Shown: positions 1-8,090 of the stretch, piece after piece | Layout of the letters: each line of letters begins with the position of its first letter | Numbering within the stretch: the stretch's first letter is position 1 | Source: Clostridium_AM sp900759715 | Lineage (GTDB): Bacteria > Bacillota > Clostridia > Clostridiales > Clostridiaceae | Assembly (NCBI GenBank): GCA_900759715.1 | Contig: CAAEXF010000054.1 | Span: 1-64,000, forward strand | Length of the DNA stretch: 64,000 bases | Direction: 5' to 3' | Made by a program: the position numbers and the translations under genes | The notes under the pieces: generated by a model | Told to the model about the DNA's origin: nothing | The model's database searches: none | Seen by the model: only the letters and a program-made list of their open reading frames with translations

Positions 1-557
1 ACTATAAATGCTGAAATTCCTTTTGTGCCCTTACTTCTGTCTGTCATAGCAAATACTATAAAAATATCAGCTGCTCCACCGTTTGTTATGAATATTTTTT
101 GTCCATTTATGATATAGTTATCTCCATCAAGAACCGCCGTAGTTTGTTGTCCTGCTGCATCCGTTCCTGCATTCGGCTCAGTTAAACCAAAGGCTCCTAA
201 CTTTTCTCCCTTAGCAAGAGGTATTAAGTATTTTTGCTTATGCTCTTCAGTACCATATTTATCAATTACTGAAGCACATAGTGAAGTGTGCGCTGAAAGA
301 ATAACTCCAGTAGTACCGCAAACCTTTGATAACTCCTCAACTGCTAATATATATGAAAGGGTGTCTCCACCGGCTCCGCCATATTCCTTGGAGAACGGAA
401 TACCCATCATTCCGTATTTAGTCATCTTTTCTACTGTTTCCATAGGGAACCTTTCAGTTTCATCAATTTCTGCTGCTAACGGCTTAACTTCATTCTCAGC
501 AAACTCTCTTACCATTTGTTGTACTAATTGTTGTTCCTTTGACAATGTAAAATCCAT
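1..557 (-). CDS. bcd: Butyryl-CoA (short-chain acyl-CoA) dehydrogenase, N-terminal part, cut by window edge
   Basis: About 185 N-terminal residues are visible, starting at an ATG at 557 preceded by AGGAGG. The protein starts MDFTLSKEQQ and continues with the helical N-terminal domain of acyl-CoA dehydrogenases, including the YGMMGIPFSKEYGGAGGD stretch and a GAFGLTEPNAG-type flavin-binding region. The enzyme reduces crotonyl-CoA to butyryl-CoA, usually in a flavin-bifurcating complex with EtfAB. It is the last visible gene of the leftward butyrate cluster (crt, hbd, thl, maoC-like, bcd); etfBA would be expected beyond the left edge. A Rex-like operator lies about 40 bp upstream. Family assignment is firm; butyryl-CoA as the substrate is inferred from the neighbours. 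Confidence 0.93.
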   Translation of the reverse strand, partial: MDFTLSKEQQLVQQMVREFAENEVKPLAAEIDETERFPMETVEKMTKYGMMGIPFSKEYGGAGGDTLSYILAVEELSKVCGTTGVILSAHTSLCASVIDKYGTEEHKQKYLIPLAKGEKLGAFGLTEPNAGTDAAGQQTTAVLDGDNYIINGQKIFITNGGAADIFIVFAMTDRSKGTKGISAFI

Positions 558-598
558 AATTGGTCCTCCTCTTGATTTTTAGATAGATATTCAATTGT

Positions 599-616
599 TT
601 GTTAATAATCAAACAA
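599..616. promoter_or_regulatory. Candidate Rex (redox-sensing repressor) operator upstream of bcd
   Basis: The sequence TTGTTAATAATCAAACAA fits the Rex consensus TTGTTAAnnnnTTAACAA with two mismatches in the right half. It also sits inside a longer inverted repeat, AATTGTTTG-N8-CAAACAATT (593-618). Rex senses NADH/NAD+ and is known to control butyrate and alcohol genes in clostridia. The site lies 42-59 bp upstream of the bcd start, where a repressor would act. The role is inferred from motif and position. Confidence 0.5.
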
Positions 617-643
617 TTTTTATATATTAATTTTGCTTTATTT

Positions 644-717
644 TATATTTTACCTATATCAGATTGATTTTAGCTATGTCTATTTGGAAGGGTTCAATCT
701 TATATAGGTAAAATATA
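644..717. repeat. Strong inverted repeat between the MaoC-like gene and bcd
   Basis: TATATTTTACCTATAT (644-659) is the reverse complement of 702-717, and the stem continues inward with AGATTGA (661-667) against TCAATCT (694-700). There is no T-run after the hairpin on the minus strand, so it is not a classical terminator. It may be an RNA-processing, stability or attenuation structure in the operon transcript. Confidence 0.6.
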
Positions 718-752
718 ATTAACTAATCTATTTAAATTTTATTTAAGAATAA

Positions 753-1181
753 CTATTCAGAAACTTTTTTAGGAGGCATAACTAATGCTTCTCCATCTAC
801 AACAACTTTTCCATTTTGATTAGTACAAACCGTTCTTAGTTTAACTCTATTTTTCTCTACATTCATTTCTATAACTTCTACTTCTGCTTTAATTGTATCT
901 CCAATATAAACTGGTGCAGTAAACTTAAGTTGTTGTCCCATATAAATTGTTCCTGGTCCAGGAAGGTGCATACCAAGACAAGCTGAAATAAAACCAGAAA
1001 CTAATATTCCGTGTGCAATTCTACTCTTAAACATTGTTTTTTCTGATGCAGCTTGATTTACGTGTGCTGGATTTAAGTCTCCAGTAATTCCAGCAAATAA
1101 GTATACATCTGTTTCAGATATAGTCTTTTCAATAGAAACCTTATCTCCAACTTTTATTTGATCAATTGTTAAACCTTGCAT
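753..1181 (-). CDS. MaoC-family (R)-specific enoyl-CoA hydratase
   Basis: This 142-residue protein has the single hot-dog domain of the MaoC/PhaJ family. The motif DVYLFAGITGDLNPAHVN (about residues 25-42) contains the Asp...His catalytic pair typical of R-hydratases, followed by IAHGILVSG. Members hydrate trans-2-enoyl-CoA to (R)-3-hydroxyacyl-CoA. The start ATG at 1181 follows AGGAGGTAAAATC. It lies between thl and bcd in the butyrate cluster, which also has a crotonase for the (S)-isomer, so the cell could form both 3-hydroxybutyryl-CoA stereoisomers. The in vivo substrate is not shown by the sequence. Confidence 0.85.
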   Translation of the reverse strand: MQGLTIDQIKVGDKVSIEKTISETDVYLFAGITGDLNPAHVNQAASEKTMFKSRIAHGILVSGFISACLGMHLPGPGTIYMGQQLKFTAPVYIGDTIKAEVEVIEMNVEKNRVKLRTVCTNQNGKVVVDGEALVMPPKKVSE

Positions 1182-1205
1182 GATTTTACCTCCTAATTTT
1201 TAATA

Positions 1206-1312
1206 CATAGTAGAAGAAAGATAAAGTATACCTTTGTTTAATTATTAAAGACGACTTGTATATTTTGGAGTAACAACTAGTCAAATCATATACTTGTCCA
1301 ACTTCTACTATG
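1206..1312. repeat. Long imperfect inverted repeat in the thl / MaoC-like intergenic region
   Basis: CATAGTAGAAG (1206-1216) pairs with CTTCTACTATG (1302-1312), and the inner AAGTATA (1224-1230) pairs with TATACTT (1289-1295). The region between the arms includes TTGTTTAATTATTAAAGA (1234-1251), a weak Rex-like match. A separate direct repeat of GGTCCACAGCC occurs twice at 1339-1365. No coding potential is seen in 1182-1406. Confidence 0.5.
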
Positions 1313-1406
1313 CCTTATATATTTTGTTAAGAGCTTAAGGTCCACAGCCAAAATGGTCCACAGCCTTAGACACTCTTTACATTCTAAACTTTATAATAAT
1401 TATTAA

Positions 1407-2585
1407 TTATCTTTCTATAATAGCTGCTGTTCCTTGTCCTCCACCTATACATAAGGTTGCAAGACCTTTTTTAGCATCTCTCTTAATCATTTCATGAATT
1501 AGTGTGACTAAAATTCTAGCACCGGAAGCTCCGATTGGATGTCCAAGAGCTATAGCTCCACCGTTTACATTTACAATATCCATGTTAAATTCTAAATCCT
1601 TTGATGCAGCTAAACTTTGTGCAGCAAAAGCTTCATTTGCTTCTATTAAATCTAAGTCTTTTACAGCTAAGTTTGCTCTTTCTAAAGCTTCTCTAGTTGA
1701 CGGAACAGGTCCATATCCCATAATTGAAGGGTCTAATCCCTTTGAACCAAAGGATATAATTTTTGCCAATGGTTTTATATCTAGTTCAGCTGCCTTTTCA
1801 GCACTCATTATAACCAATGCTGCAGCTCCATCGTTTATCCCTGATGCGTTACCTGCAGTAACAGTTCCATCCTTTTTAAAGGCAGGCTTTAATTTTGATA
1901 AACTTTCAATTGTAACCCCTGCTTTAGGATATTCATCTGTGTCAAATACTTTTGGTTCTCCTTTTCTTTGCGGTATAATTACTGGAACTATTTCATCTTT
2001 AAATTTGCCTTCTTTGATTGCATTTTCAGCTTTTAATTGAGAATTTAAAGCAAATGTGTCCTGCATTTCTCTAGTTATATTCCATTGTTCTGCTATGTTT
2101 TCCGCTGTAATTCCCATATGATATCCATTAAAAGCGTCATAAAGTCCATCTATGATCATATCATCTACTAGCTTTCCATCGCCCATTCTTTGTCCCCATC
2201 TTGCATCTTTTAAAATATATGGTGCTCTAGACATACTCTCCATTCCACCAGCAACTATAATATCGTTATATCCAGATAAAATCATTTGAAAAGCTAAACT
2301 AACTGATCTTAAGCCGGATCCACACAATTTATTTAAAGTAAAGGATGGCACATCAACTGGAATGCCTGCTTTTACAGCTGATTGTCTTGCTGGATTTTGA
2401 CCATTTCCAGCTTGTAATACATTTCCCATAATAACTTCATCTACTAATTCAGGTTTTACACCTGCTCTATTTAAGGCTTCCTTAATCACTATAGCTCCAA
2501 GATCAACTACTGACACATCCTTTAAGCTTCCGCCAAAAGAACCTACAGCTGTTCTAACCGCACTTGCTATAACTACTTCTCTCAT
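1407..2585 (-). CDS. thlA: Acetyl-CoA C-acetyltransferase (thiolase)
   Basis: This full-length 392-residue biosynthetic thiolase condenses two acetyl-CoA into acetoacetyl-CoA, the first step of the butyrate pathway. The nucleophilic Cys88 lies in NKLCGSGLRS, the catalytic His in GGAIALGHPIGASG (about 348) and the C-terminal Cys in LCIGGGQG (about 378). The start ATG at 2585 is preceded by GGAGGTTTAGAAC. It is followed 225 bp later by the MaoC-like gene and preceded 50 bp upstream by hbd, so it is probably co-transcribed with crt-hbd. Confidence 0.96.
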   Translation of the reverse strand: MREVVIASAVRTAVGSFGGSLKDVSVVDLGAIVIKEALNRAGVKPELVDEVIMGNVLQAGNGQNPARQSAVKAGIPVDVPSFTLNKLCGSGLRSVSLAFQMILSGYNDIIVAGGMESMSRAPYILKDARWGQRMGDGKLVDDMIIDGLYDAFNGYHMGITAENIAEQWNITREMQDTFALNSQLKAENAIKEGKFKDEIVPVIIPQRKGEPKVFDTDEYPKAGVTIESLSKLKPAFKKDGTVTAGNASGINDGAAALVIMSAEKAAELDIKPLAKIISFGSKGLDPSIMGYGPVPSTREALERANLAVKDLDLIEANEAFAAQSLAASKDLEFNMDIVNVNGGAIALGHPIGASGARILVTLIHEMIKRDAKKGLATLCIGGGQGTAAIIER

Positions 2586-2635
2586 GTTCTAAACCTCCAA
2601 TTAATTCCTTATATATTCTTATAAAACTTTATCAA

Positions 2636-3481
2636 TTATTTGTTATAATCGAAGAATCCTTTTCCTGACTTTTTTCCTAAATATCCAGCCCTTGACATCT
2701 TTCTTAGTAATGGATGTGGTCTATATTTTGAGTCTCCAAATTCCGCATATAGTACTTCCATAATGGCCAAACATACATCAATTCCTATTAAGTCAGCCAA
2801 TGCTAATGGTCCCATAGGATGGTTAGCTCCTAGCTTCATAGCTAAATCAATATCTTCAGCGCTTGCAACATTATCTGCTAAAATTCCTACCGCTTCATTT
2901 ATCATAGGTACAAGGATTCTATTTACTACAAAGCCTGGCGCCTCTTCAACCTCTACAGGATCTTTTCCAAGTTTCTTAGAAACCTCAACTATAATATTTT
3001 TAGTTTCTTCTGAAGTAGCAATTCCTTTTATAACTTCTACTAATTTCATAACTGGAACAGGATTAAAGAAATGCATACCTATAACCTTATCCGGTCTCTT
3101 AGTCGCACTTGCTACATCAGTTATAGATAATGATGATGTATTTGTAGCAAGTATAGCTTCTGGCTTACATAATCCATCTAACTCTGCAAATATCTTTTTC
3201 TTAATTGACATATTTTCAACTGCTGCTTCCACAATCAAATCTGCATCTTTAGCTAAACTCATATCTGTTGTAGGCGTTATTCTGCTAACTATATTTTTCT
3301 TTTCTTCTTCGGTAATTTTTCCTTTTTGAACACTTCTTTCAAGATTTTTAGAAATTATGCCAAATCCTCTTTGGACAAAACTCTCTTCAATATCTCTCAT
3401 TACTACTTCATATCCAGTTTGTGCAAAAGCCTGCACAATTCCTGAGCCCATTGTTCCTGCTCCTAAAACAAATATTTTCAT
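2636..3481 (-). CDS. hbd: 3-hydroxybutyryl-CoA dehydrogenase
   Basis: This 281-residue NAD(P)-dependent dehydrogenase reduces acetoacetyl-CoA to (S)-3-hydroxybutyryl-CoA. The Rossmann motif GAGTMGSG is at residues 7-14. The catalytic His is in GMHFFNPVPVMKLVE, and the C-terminal domain has PGFVVNRIL and ANHPMGPLALADLIG. I chose the ATG at 3481, spaced correctly after AGGAGGAATTAGA. An in-frame GTG at 3502 would add seven residues that overlap this ribosome site. The gene is between crt and thl in the same operon. Confidence 0.95.
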   Translation of the reverse strand: MKIFVLGAGTMGSGIVQAFAQTGYEVVMRDIEESFVQRGFGIISKNLERSVQKGKITEEEKKNIVSRITPTTDMSLAKDADLIVEAAVENMSIKKKIFAELDGLCKPEAILATNTSSLSITDVASATKRPDKVIGMHFFNPVPVMKLVEVIKGIATSEETKNIIVEVSKKLGKDPVEVEEAPGFVVNRILVPMINEAVGILADNVASAEDIDLAMKLGANHPMGPLALADLIGIDVCLAIMEVLYAEFGDSKYRPHPLLRKMSRAGYLGKKSGKGFFDYNK

Positions 3482-3519
3482 TCTAATTCCTCCTAAAAAC
3501 ACAACGTATTTTAATACGT

Positions 3520-4299
3520 TTACTTATTTATAAAATTTGCTTTTCTTTTTTCCAAAAATGCTTCCATACCCTCTTTTTGATCCTTAGTTGAGAAACATAA
3601 CCCAAATAGATCTTTTTCTATTAGCATTCCTGTTTCTATATCACTTTCCACACCTCTATTTATAGCCGTTTTTGAATACCTTATTGCAGCCTGTGCTTTA
3701 GAAGCAATCTTTTCAGCTAAAGTTAAAGCTTCAACCATTAACTCATCCTGAGGTACAATTTTATTTACTAATCCTAGTTTTTCTGCTTCAACTGCATTGA
3801 TCATGTCGCCAGTAAAAATTATCTCCTTTGCCTTAGCTACTCCAACTAAACGTGATAGTCTTTGAGTTCCTGCAAAACCTGGGATGATTCCTAATCCAAC
3901 TTCTGGTTGTCCAAACTTTGCTTTCTCTGAAGCTATTCTTATATCACAGCTCATAGCTAATTCACATCCACCGCCTAATGCAAAGCCATTTATAGCTGCT
4001 ATAATTGGCTTTTCCATAAGTTCCATTTTTCTAAATACGCCTAACCCTAATTCCGCAAATTTTCTAGCCTGCTCCGGAGTTTTATCCTTCATTTCTGATA
4101 TATCTGCCCCAGCAATAAAAGCTTTACCGTATCCAGTTATTATTAGAACATAGATTTCTTCATCATTTTTTATTTCATCTAACACTTGATTAAATTCTTT
4201 TAAAACATCACTATTTAATGCATTCAATACCGATGGCCTGTTAAAGCTTAATGTAGCAATATGATTTTGTTTATCTAGAACAACGTTTTCATATTTCAA
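3520..4299 (-). CDS. crt: 3-hydroxybutyryl-CoA dehydratase (crotonase)
   Basis: This 259-residue enoyl-CoA hydratase of the crotonase fold dehydrates (S)-3-hydroxybutyryl-CoA to crotonyl-CoA. The oxyanion-hole region AFIAGADISEM, the first catalytic Glu in FALGGGCELAMSCD and the second in PEVGLGIIPGFAGTQ are all present. The chosen start is the TTG at 4299, about 6 nt after GGGGGG, which gives the usual family length. An upstream in-frame ATG at 4338 adds 13 residues and lies before the ribosome site. It is the first gene of the leftward butyrate cluster. A promoter-like pair, TTAACA (4444-4449) and TAATAT (4422-4427), lies about 125 bp upstream. Confidence 0.94.
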   Translation of the reverse strand: MKYENVVLDKQNHIATLSFNRPSVLNALNSDVLKEFNQVLDEIKNDEEIYVLIITGYGKAFIAGADISEMKDKTPEQARKFAELGLGVFRKMELMEKPIIAAINGFALGGGCELAMSCDIRIASEKAKFGQPEVGLGIIPGFAGTQRLSRLVGVAKAKEIIFTGDMINAVEAEKLGLVNKIVPQDELMVEALTLAEKIASKAQAAIRYSKTAINRGVESDIETGMLIEKDLFGLCFSTKDQKEGMEAFLEKRKANFINK

Positions 4300-4609
4300 A
4301 GTAATCCCCCCTTCATTAATGTATTTAGCAAAAACCATGCCATATTATTTATCTGTGTTAATCCCTTTAAAATACATGATCTTACTATATTTCTTATAAG
4401 CTAATTTATTTGACTTTATGTATATTATTTATACACATTTTTTTGTTAATATTAGCTTTGCCCGCAATAATTGAATATTTGAAAATTGTCTATAAACTAT
4501 ACATGTCAATAAGTTTTACATCTTACATTCAGAAAGATTTGTAATATGGCTTAAAGCAAAAAAATGCAATTTCTTTAATGAAAGGATGGAAGGAAAAATC
4601 TCAATAAAA
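4300..4609. other. Non-coding leader region upstream of crt
   Basis: No gene is visible in this AT-rich stretch between crt and the LRR gene. On the minus strand TTAACA (4449-4444) and TAATAT (4427-4422), separated by 16 bp, could be a sigma-A promoter for crt. Both elements are imperfect, so the call is tentative. Confidence 0.35.
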
Positions 4610-4650
4610 AATCCACATCTCTGGCTCAATTTATTCCAGAAATGTGGATT
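4610..4650. terminator. Bidirectional hairpin terminator after the LRR gene
   Basis: AATCCACAT (4610-4618) with CTGG (4621-4624) pairs with CCAG (4636-4639) and ATGTGGATT (4642-4650). An A-run precedes the hairpin and a T-run follows it, so it can terminate in both directions. It directly follows the stop of the leftward LRR gene. Confidence 0.8.
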
Positions 4651-4663
4651 CTTTTTCTATTAT

Positions 4664-6163
4664 TTATTCTGTTACATTTTCATGTTTAAATTCTTCTACT
4701 TTTATCTCACCATTATTTTTGGTTATAGTTACAGTATCTATTCCATATGGAGGATTATGTGGTCCTACAAATGTTTCTATTCTAATTTTTAATCTATATC
4801 CCATATCAATTTGTTCAATGTATAAAATTCCTGCATTCATATATTGTCTAAACTCACCATAATAATTCTTAACAGCCTCATCAATATATGGAGATAACAT
4901 AGACAGAATAAATTGCTGATTTAATTTATCTTTAAATACATATCCAGGTAAAGGGTTGCCTTCAAAGTGTATATTTGTCAATAATAAATTTTTCAGCCCT
5001 CTTAATAGACTAATATCCGTAATTTCATTTTGAGATATATCTAAACTTCTTAAATTCTCTAATTTATCCAATCCTTTAAGATTAACAATTTTATTATTAT
5101 CAACAAATAGTCGATTCAACTTAGATAATGAACTTAATTCACTTATATCTATAATTTGATTATGTGATAAAGTTAATGTTTCTAATCCTGTAAGAGCTCC
5201 TAATCCTTTAATATTTTTTATTTTATTATAATCTAAATCTAAATGTTTTAAACTAGTAAGTGAACTTAGTTTTCTTATATCAGATATTTTATTATTAGAT
5301 AACTGTAAGTATTGTAAATTTTTCAATGATTTTAGAGGGCTAATATCTGTTATTTGATTTCCATACAAATATAAATACTTTAAATTAGTTAAGTAATTTA
5401 AAGATTTGATATCAATAACAGAATTTTGACCTAACTCTAATGTTGTTAACTTGGTTAAGTTTTTTAAAGAATCAATATCAGATATTTTGTTCATTCCTAA
5501 TGATAAATCTGTTAAATTAGTTAACTTGCTTAAAGGCTCTATATTTTTAATATTATTAATATATAAATTTAAGCTTTCTAAATGCTTCAACGCACTTAAA
5601 GGCTTTAAATCACTTACTTTATTATTGTATAAACTTAAAGATTTTAAATTAGTCAATTTACTTAATGGACTTATATCAGTAATTTTATTACTTTCTAAGT
5701 TTAATTCTGTTAAGTTAACTAAGTTCTCTAACGGGCTAATATCAACTATTTTATTATAACCTAATCGTAAATACTCCAAATTAGTTAAGCTACTTAGCTG
5801 TTTAATACAGGTTACTTCATCGAACCATAAATCTAACTTTTTTAGAGCAGTTAAGTATTGAATCCCTTCTAAATTAGAAATTTTTTGATGGTGAATGATT
5901 AGCTCTTGAATGTCTTTAAGATCACTCTCATAAATTTCTCCTTTAGGTTTATTTATTTTATCTCTAATTGCTTTTTCTAAATTCTTATCCTGAAAATATA
6001 TTATCTTGTTATCTTTCTCCTTAATAGATTTATTCATTGATTTTATTAAATCTAAAGAATTGCTTGTTCTATTTTTAGATAGTGCATATACATTTAAAGG
6101 ACTTAGCACTACTAAAAAAGTAATTAAATTAAGAAAAAATATTTTATATAGTTTCTCATCCAC
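4664..6163 (-). CDS. Secreted leucine-rich-repeat protein (internalin-like)
   Basis: This 499-residue protein has a signal peptide (about residues 1-30, ending VYALS) and no sortase or membrane anchor at its C-terminus. From about residue 85 to 400 it carries 12-13 repeats of 22 residues with the SDS22/internalin consensus, for example TNLTDLSLGMNKISDIDSL. A C-terminal domain of about 100 residues of unknown fold follows and contains NPPYGIDTVTITKN. The start is a GTG at 6163, eight bases after AGGAGG. It stands alone between terminators. LRR proteins of this type bind protein or carbohydrate ligands outside the cell; the partner cannot be predicted. Confidence 0.85.
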   Translation of the reverse strand: MDEKLYKIFFLNLITFLVVLSPLNVYALSKNRTSNSLDLIKSMNKSIKEKDNKIIYFQDKNLEKAIRDKINKPKGEIYESDLKDIQELIIHHQKISNLEGIQYLTALKKLDLWFDEVTCIKQLSSLTNLEYLRLGYNKIVDISPLENLVNLTELNLESNKITDISPLSKLTNLKSLSLYNNKVSDLKPLSALKHLESLNLYINNIKNIEPLSKLTNLTDLSLGMNKISDIDSLKNLTKLTTLELGQNSVIDIKSLNYLTNLKYLYLYGNQITDISPLKSLKNLQYLQLSNNKISDIRKLSSLTSLKHLDLDYNKIKNIKGLGALTGLETLTLSHNQIIDISELSSLSKLNRLFVDNNKIVNLKGLDKLENLRSLDISQNEITDISLLRGLKNLLLTNIHFEGNPLPGYVFKDKLNQQFILSMLSPYIDEAVKNYYGEFRQYMNAGILYIEQIDMGYRLKIRIETFVGPHNPPYGIDTVTITKNNGEIKVEEFKHENVTE

Positions 6164-6363
6164 CCTATAAACCTCCTATAAGAATATATAAACTCTTATA
6201 TTGTATCTTTAGGATAAACAAAATTTATATACTTATAGGATTTTTACTTATTTCTCAACTTTTAACTCTCAAATTATTAAATAAAACATTCATCATAAAA
6301 ATTTATCTGCTCTTCTACTACGGTAAAATTACTATATTTAATTTAATAAACAAAAAATTAATA
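6164..6363. other. AT-rich intergenic region
   Basis: This stretch lies upstream of the LRR gene. I see AT-rich promoter-like sequence near the gene start (GTGGATGAG preceded by TATAGGAGG) but no clear -35/-10 pair, ORF or RNA gene. Confidence 0.3.
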
Positions 6364-6405
6364 AAGCATGAGTTAATACAAAATTATTGTATCTACTTCA
6401 TGCTT
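6364..6405 (-). terminator. Hairpin terminator after the HELSH membrane protein
   Basis: AAGCATGA and ATACAA arms pair across a short AATTA loop with TTGTAT and TTCATGCTT. The hairpin lies downstream of the leftward gene ending at 6467 and is followed on the minus strand by a T-rich stretch (TTATTAATTTTTTG). Confidence 0.6.
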
Positions 6406-6466
6406 AGAGAAATACTTTTTCCTGAATTAAAATTTCCATATTTATATATAGACTCTATCGGTATTC

Positions 6467-7267
6467 CTAACTTATACTAGTAAAAACCAAACTTATTAAG
6501 AAGGTTATTGTAGAAAGTATTACAGCTATCATTAGCACTCCCGTTATTAAAATATTATACCTTATTAAATCAATAGCTAATATATACTTTGATAAATTTA
6601 AAGTATTCACTATAAATAATATTAGAAATATAATCCATAACCCTCTGGAAGCTCCCTTTATATCGGCAGAACTTAAAGATATGTGAGAGGATATACATAT
6701 AGATATAAATAAGAATATATAAAAGTATGGATTTTCAAAGTTCTTCAAGGAGAATATAACTTTTACCAACCCAGAATAAGAATTAATTATTCCTTCAATT
6801 ATACTTTTGCTTAACACTGTAACATGTAAGCTTTTAACTAATATATTGATAAACCCGTTATAAGCTTGTGGTATTATATATCTCATTAAAGCTATTATAG
6901 AAAAAATCCCTCCAAATATAGGTGCTATGCCTATAAAAAAGTTTCCTACCTGCTGATAAACACTACCTTGATTATAGCTGTGTTGTACGTATCCCATTAC
7001 CCCATTTTCATCTGGTTTTTGAAGTAATTTTATCTTATTAATTTTATGTCCAAACAACAAAGCAACGATGGCGTGACTCAATTCGTGAATTGGAACACCA
7101 ATAAACCCTGTTATCATTAATGCCTTACTTCCAAAACGTCTCTGAAAATTTCTTATAGAATTATTTCGTAATACTCCAAGAAGTAATCCAACTAAAACAA
7201 TCATTCCTATAAGATATACTGTTTCTATACAAGTTCTGATTAACAATTCGATTATAAATGTCATCAT
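6467..7267 (-). CDS. Integral membrane protein with HELSH zinc-metalloprotease motif
   Basis: This 266-residue protein has at least six hydrophobic segments. After the first one (about residues 10-32) it carries VPIHELSHAIVALLFGH (about residues 58-74), an HExxH zinc site next to a membrane segment, as in M50-type intramembrane proteases. I do not see a clear second M50 motif (NxxPxxxxDG), so its class is uncertain and it may not cut within membranes. The start ATG follows GGAGGGTAAAAACAT. It stands alone between trmB and the LRR gene. No substrate can be inferred. Confidence 0.6.
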   Translation of the reverse strand: MMTFIIELLIRTCIETVYLIGMIVLVGLLLGVLRNNSIRNFQRRFGSKALMITGFIGVPIHELSHAIVALLFGHKINKIKLLQKPDENGVMGYVQHSYNQGSVYQQVGNFFIGIAPIFGGIFSIIALMRYIIPQAYNGFINILVKSLHVTVLSKSIIEGIINSYSGLVKVIFSLKNFENPYFYIFLFISICISSHISLSSADIKGASRGLWIIFLILFIVNTLNLSKYILAIDLIRYNILITGVLMIAVILSTITFLISLVFTSIS

Positions 7268-7312
7268 ATGTTTTTACCCTCCGTCAATTGTAATGTACTA
7301 AGAAGCAAAAAA

Positions 7313-7349
7313 CCCCCATTTTTGATTTAGTTTTAAATCAAAAGAGGAG
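7313..7349 (-). terminator. Hairpin terminator after trmB
   Basis: On the minus strand, CTCCTCTTTTGATTTA pairs with TAAATCAAAAATGGGGG around an AAAC loop and is followed by a run of six Ts, as in a rho-independent terminator. It sits 70 bp after the trmB stop. Confidence 0.75.
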
Positions 7350-7417
7350 ATTCTTCCTAAATTATATATTCCACTTTTTTCAGGAATTTTTTTAAGCGTT
7401 ATAACTATTTTTTCAAA

Positions 7418-8053
7418 CTACAATAACCTTGCTATCAGAAACATAGTTTTCATTCCGAGCGAAGTAAACTTTTCCTCGTATTCAGTAACTACATTTTGCG
7501 TAAAATCACTTTTGTGTAAATCGTATGTTAAATACTCTATAGAAAATCCACTTTCTTTAAAATATTCCTGTGAATCCTCAAATAGTTCTGTATCATCTGT
7601 TTTAAACCATATCTCACTATTAGGCTTTAAAAATTTCTTATATTCTGTTAAGAACTTTGTATGGGTAAGCCTTCTTTTGTTATGTCTATCCTTCGGCCAA
7701 GGATTACAAAAGTTAATATATATCCTGCTTATTTCATCCTTCTCAAAGACTTCAGCAATTCCAGCTATATTCATAGGAATAAGCCTTGCATTTTGTAATT
7801 CAGTATCTTCTAATTTTTTCAATGCATATATTAAAACTTCATCTTTAAGGTCTACACCTATAAAGTTTATATTAGAATTTTGCTGCGCTCTTGTAGTTAT
7901 AAATCTTCCTCTTCCACAACCTAATTCCAAGTATATATCGTTACTATTTTTAAACTCTTCTTGCCACTTTCCTTTAAGTTCTTTTGGATCTATTACTACT
8001 AAAGGGCTTGCTTCCATTTCTGGTCTTGCCCACCATTTTTTTCTAAGTCTCAT
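7418..8053 (-). CDS. trmB: tRNA (guanine-N7-)-methyltransferase
   Basis: This 211-residue protein has the usual TrmB length. It makes m7G46 in tRNA using S-adenosylmethionine. The SAM site is YLELGCGRGRFI (about residues 41-52), and INFCNPWPKDRHNKRR (about 112-127) is the signature that binds substrate. The C-terminal part contains FKTDDTELFE. The start ATG at 8053 follows AGGAGGTTTCAT. It is preceded 37 bp upstream by a site-2 protease gene transcribed the same way. Confidence 0.95.
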   Translation of the reverse strand: MRLRKKWWARPEMEASPLVVIDPKELKGKWQEEFKNSNDIYLELGCGRGRFITTRAQQNSNINFIGVDLKDEVLIYALKKLEDTELQNARLIPMNIAGIAEVFEKDEISRIYINFCNPWPKDRHNKRRLTHTKFLTEYKKFLKPNSEIWFKTDDTELFEDSQEYFKESGFSIEYLTYDLHKSDFTQNVVTEYEEKFTSLGMKTMFLIARLL

Positions 8054-8090
8054 ATGAAACCTCCTTCTTTTGTAGAAAAATTCATGTGCC

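Noticed and set aside
1504..2040. 178-codon plus-strand frame inside thl
   Set aside because: It is the reverse-strand shadow of the thiolase gene; no ribosome site and no recognisable protein.
4586..4792. 68-codon plus-strand frame over the LRR 3' end
   Set aside because: Covers a terminator and the antisense of the LRR gene; no family resemblance.
4664..6163. Regular 66-bp spaced repeats suggesting a CRISPR or minisatellite
   Set aside because: They encode 22-residue LRR units in one frame and diverge at the DNA level.
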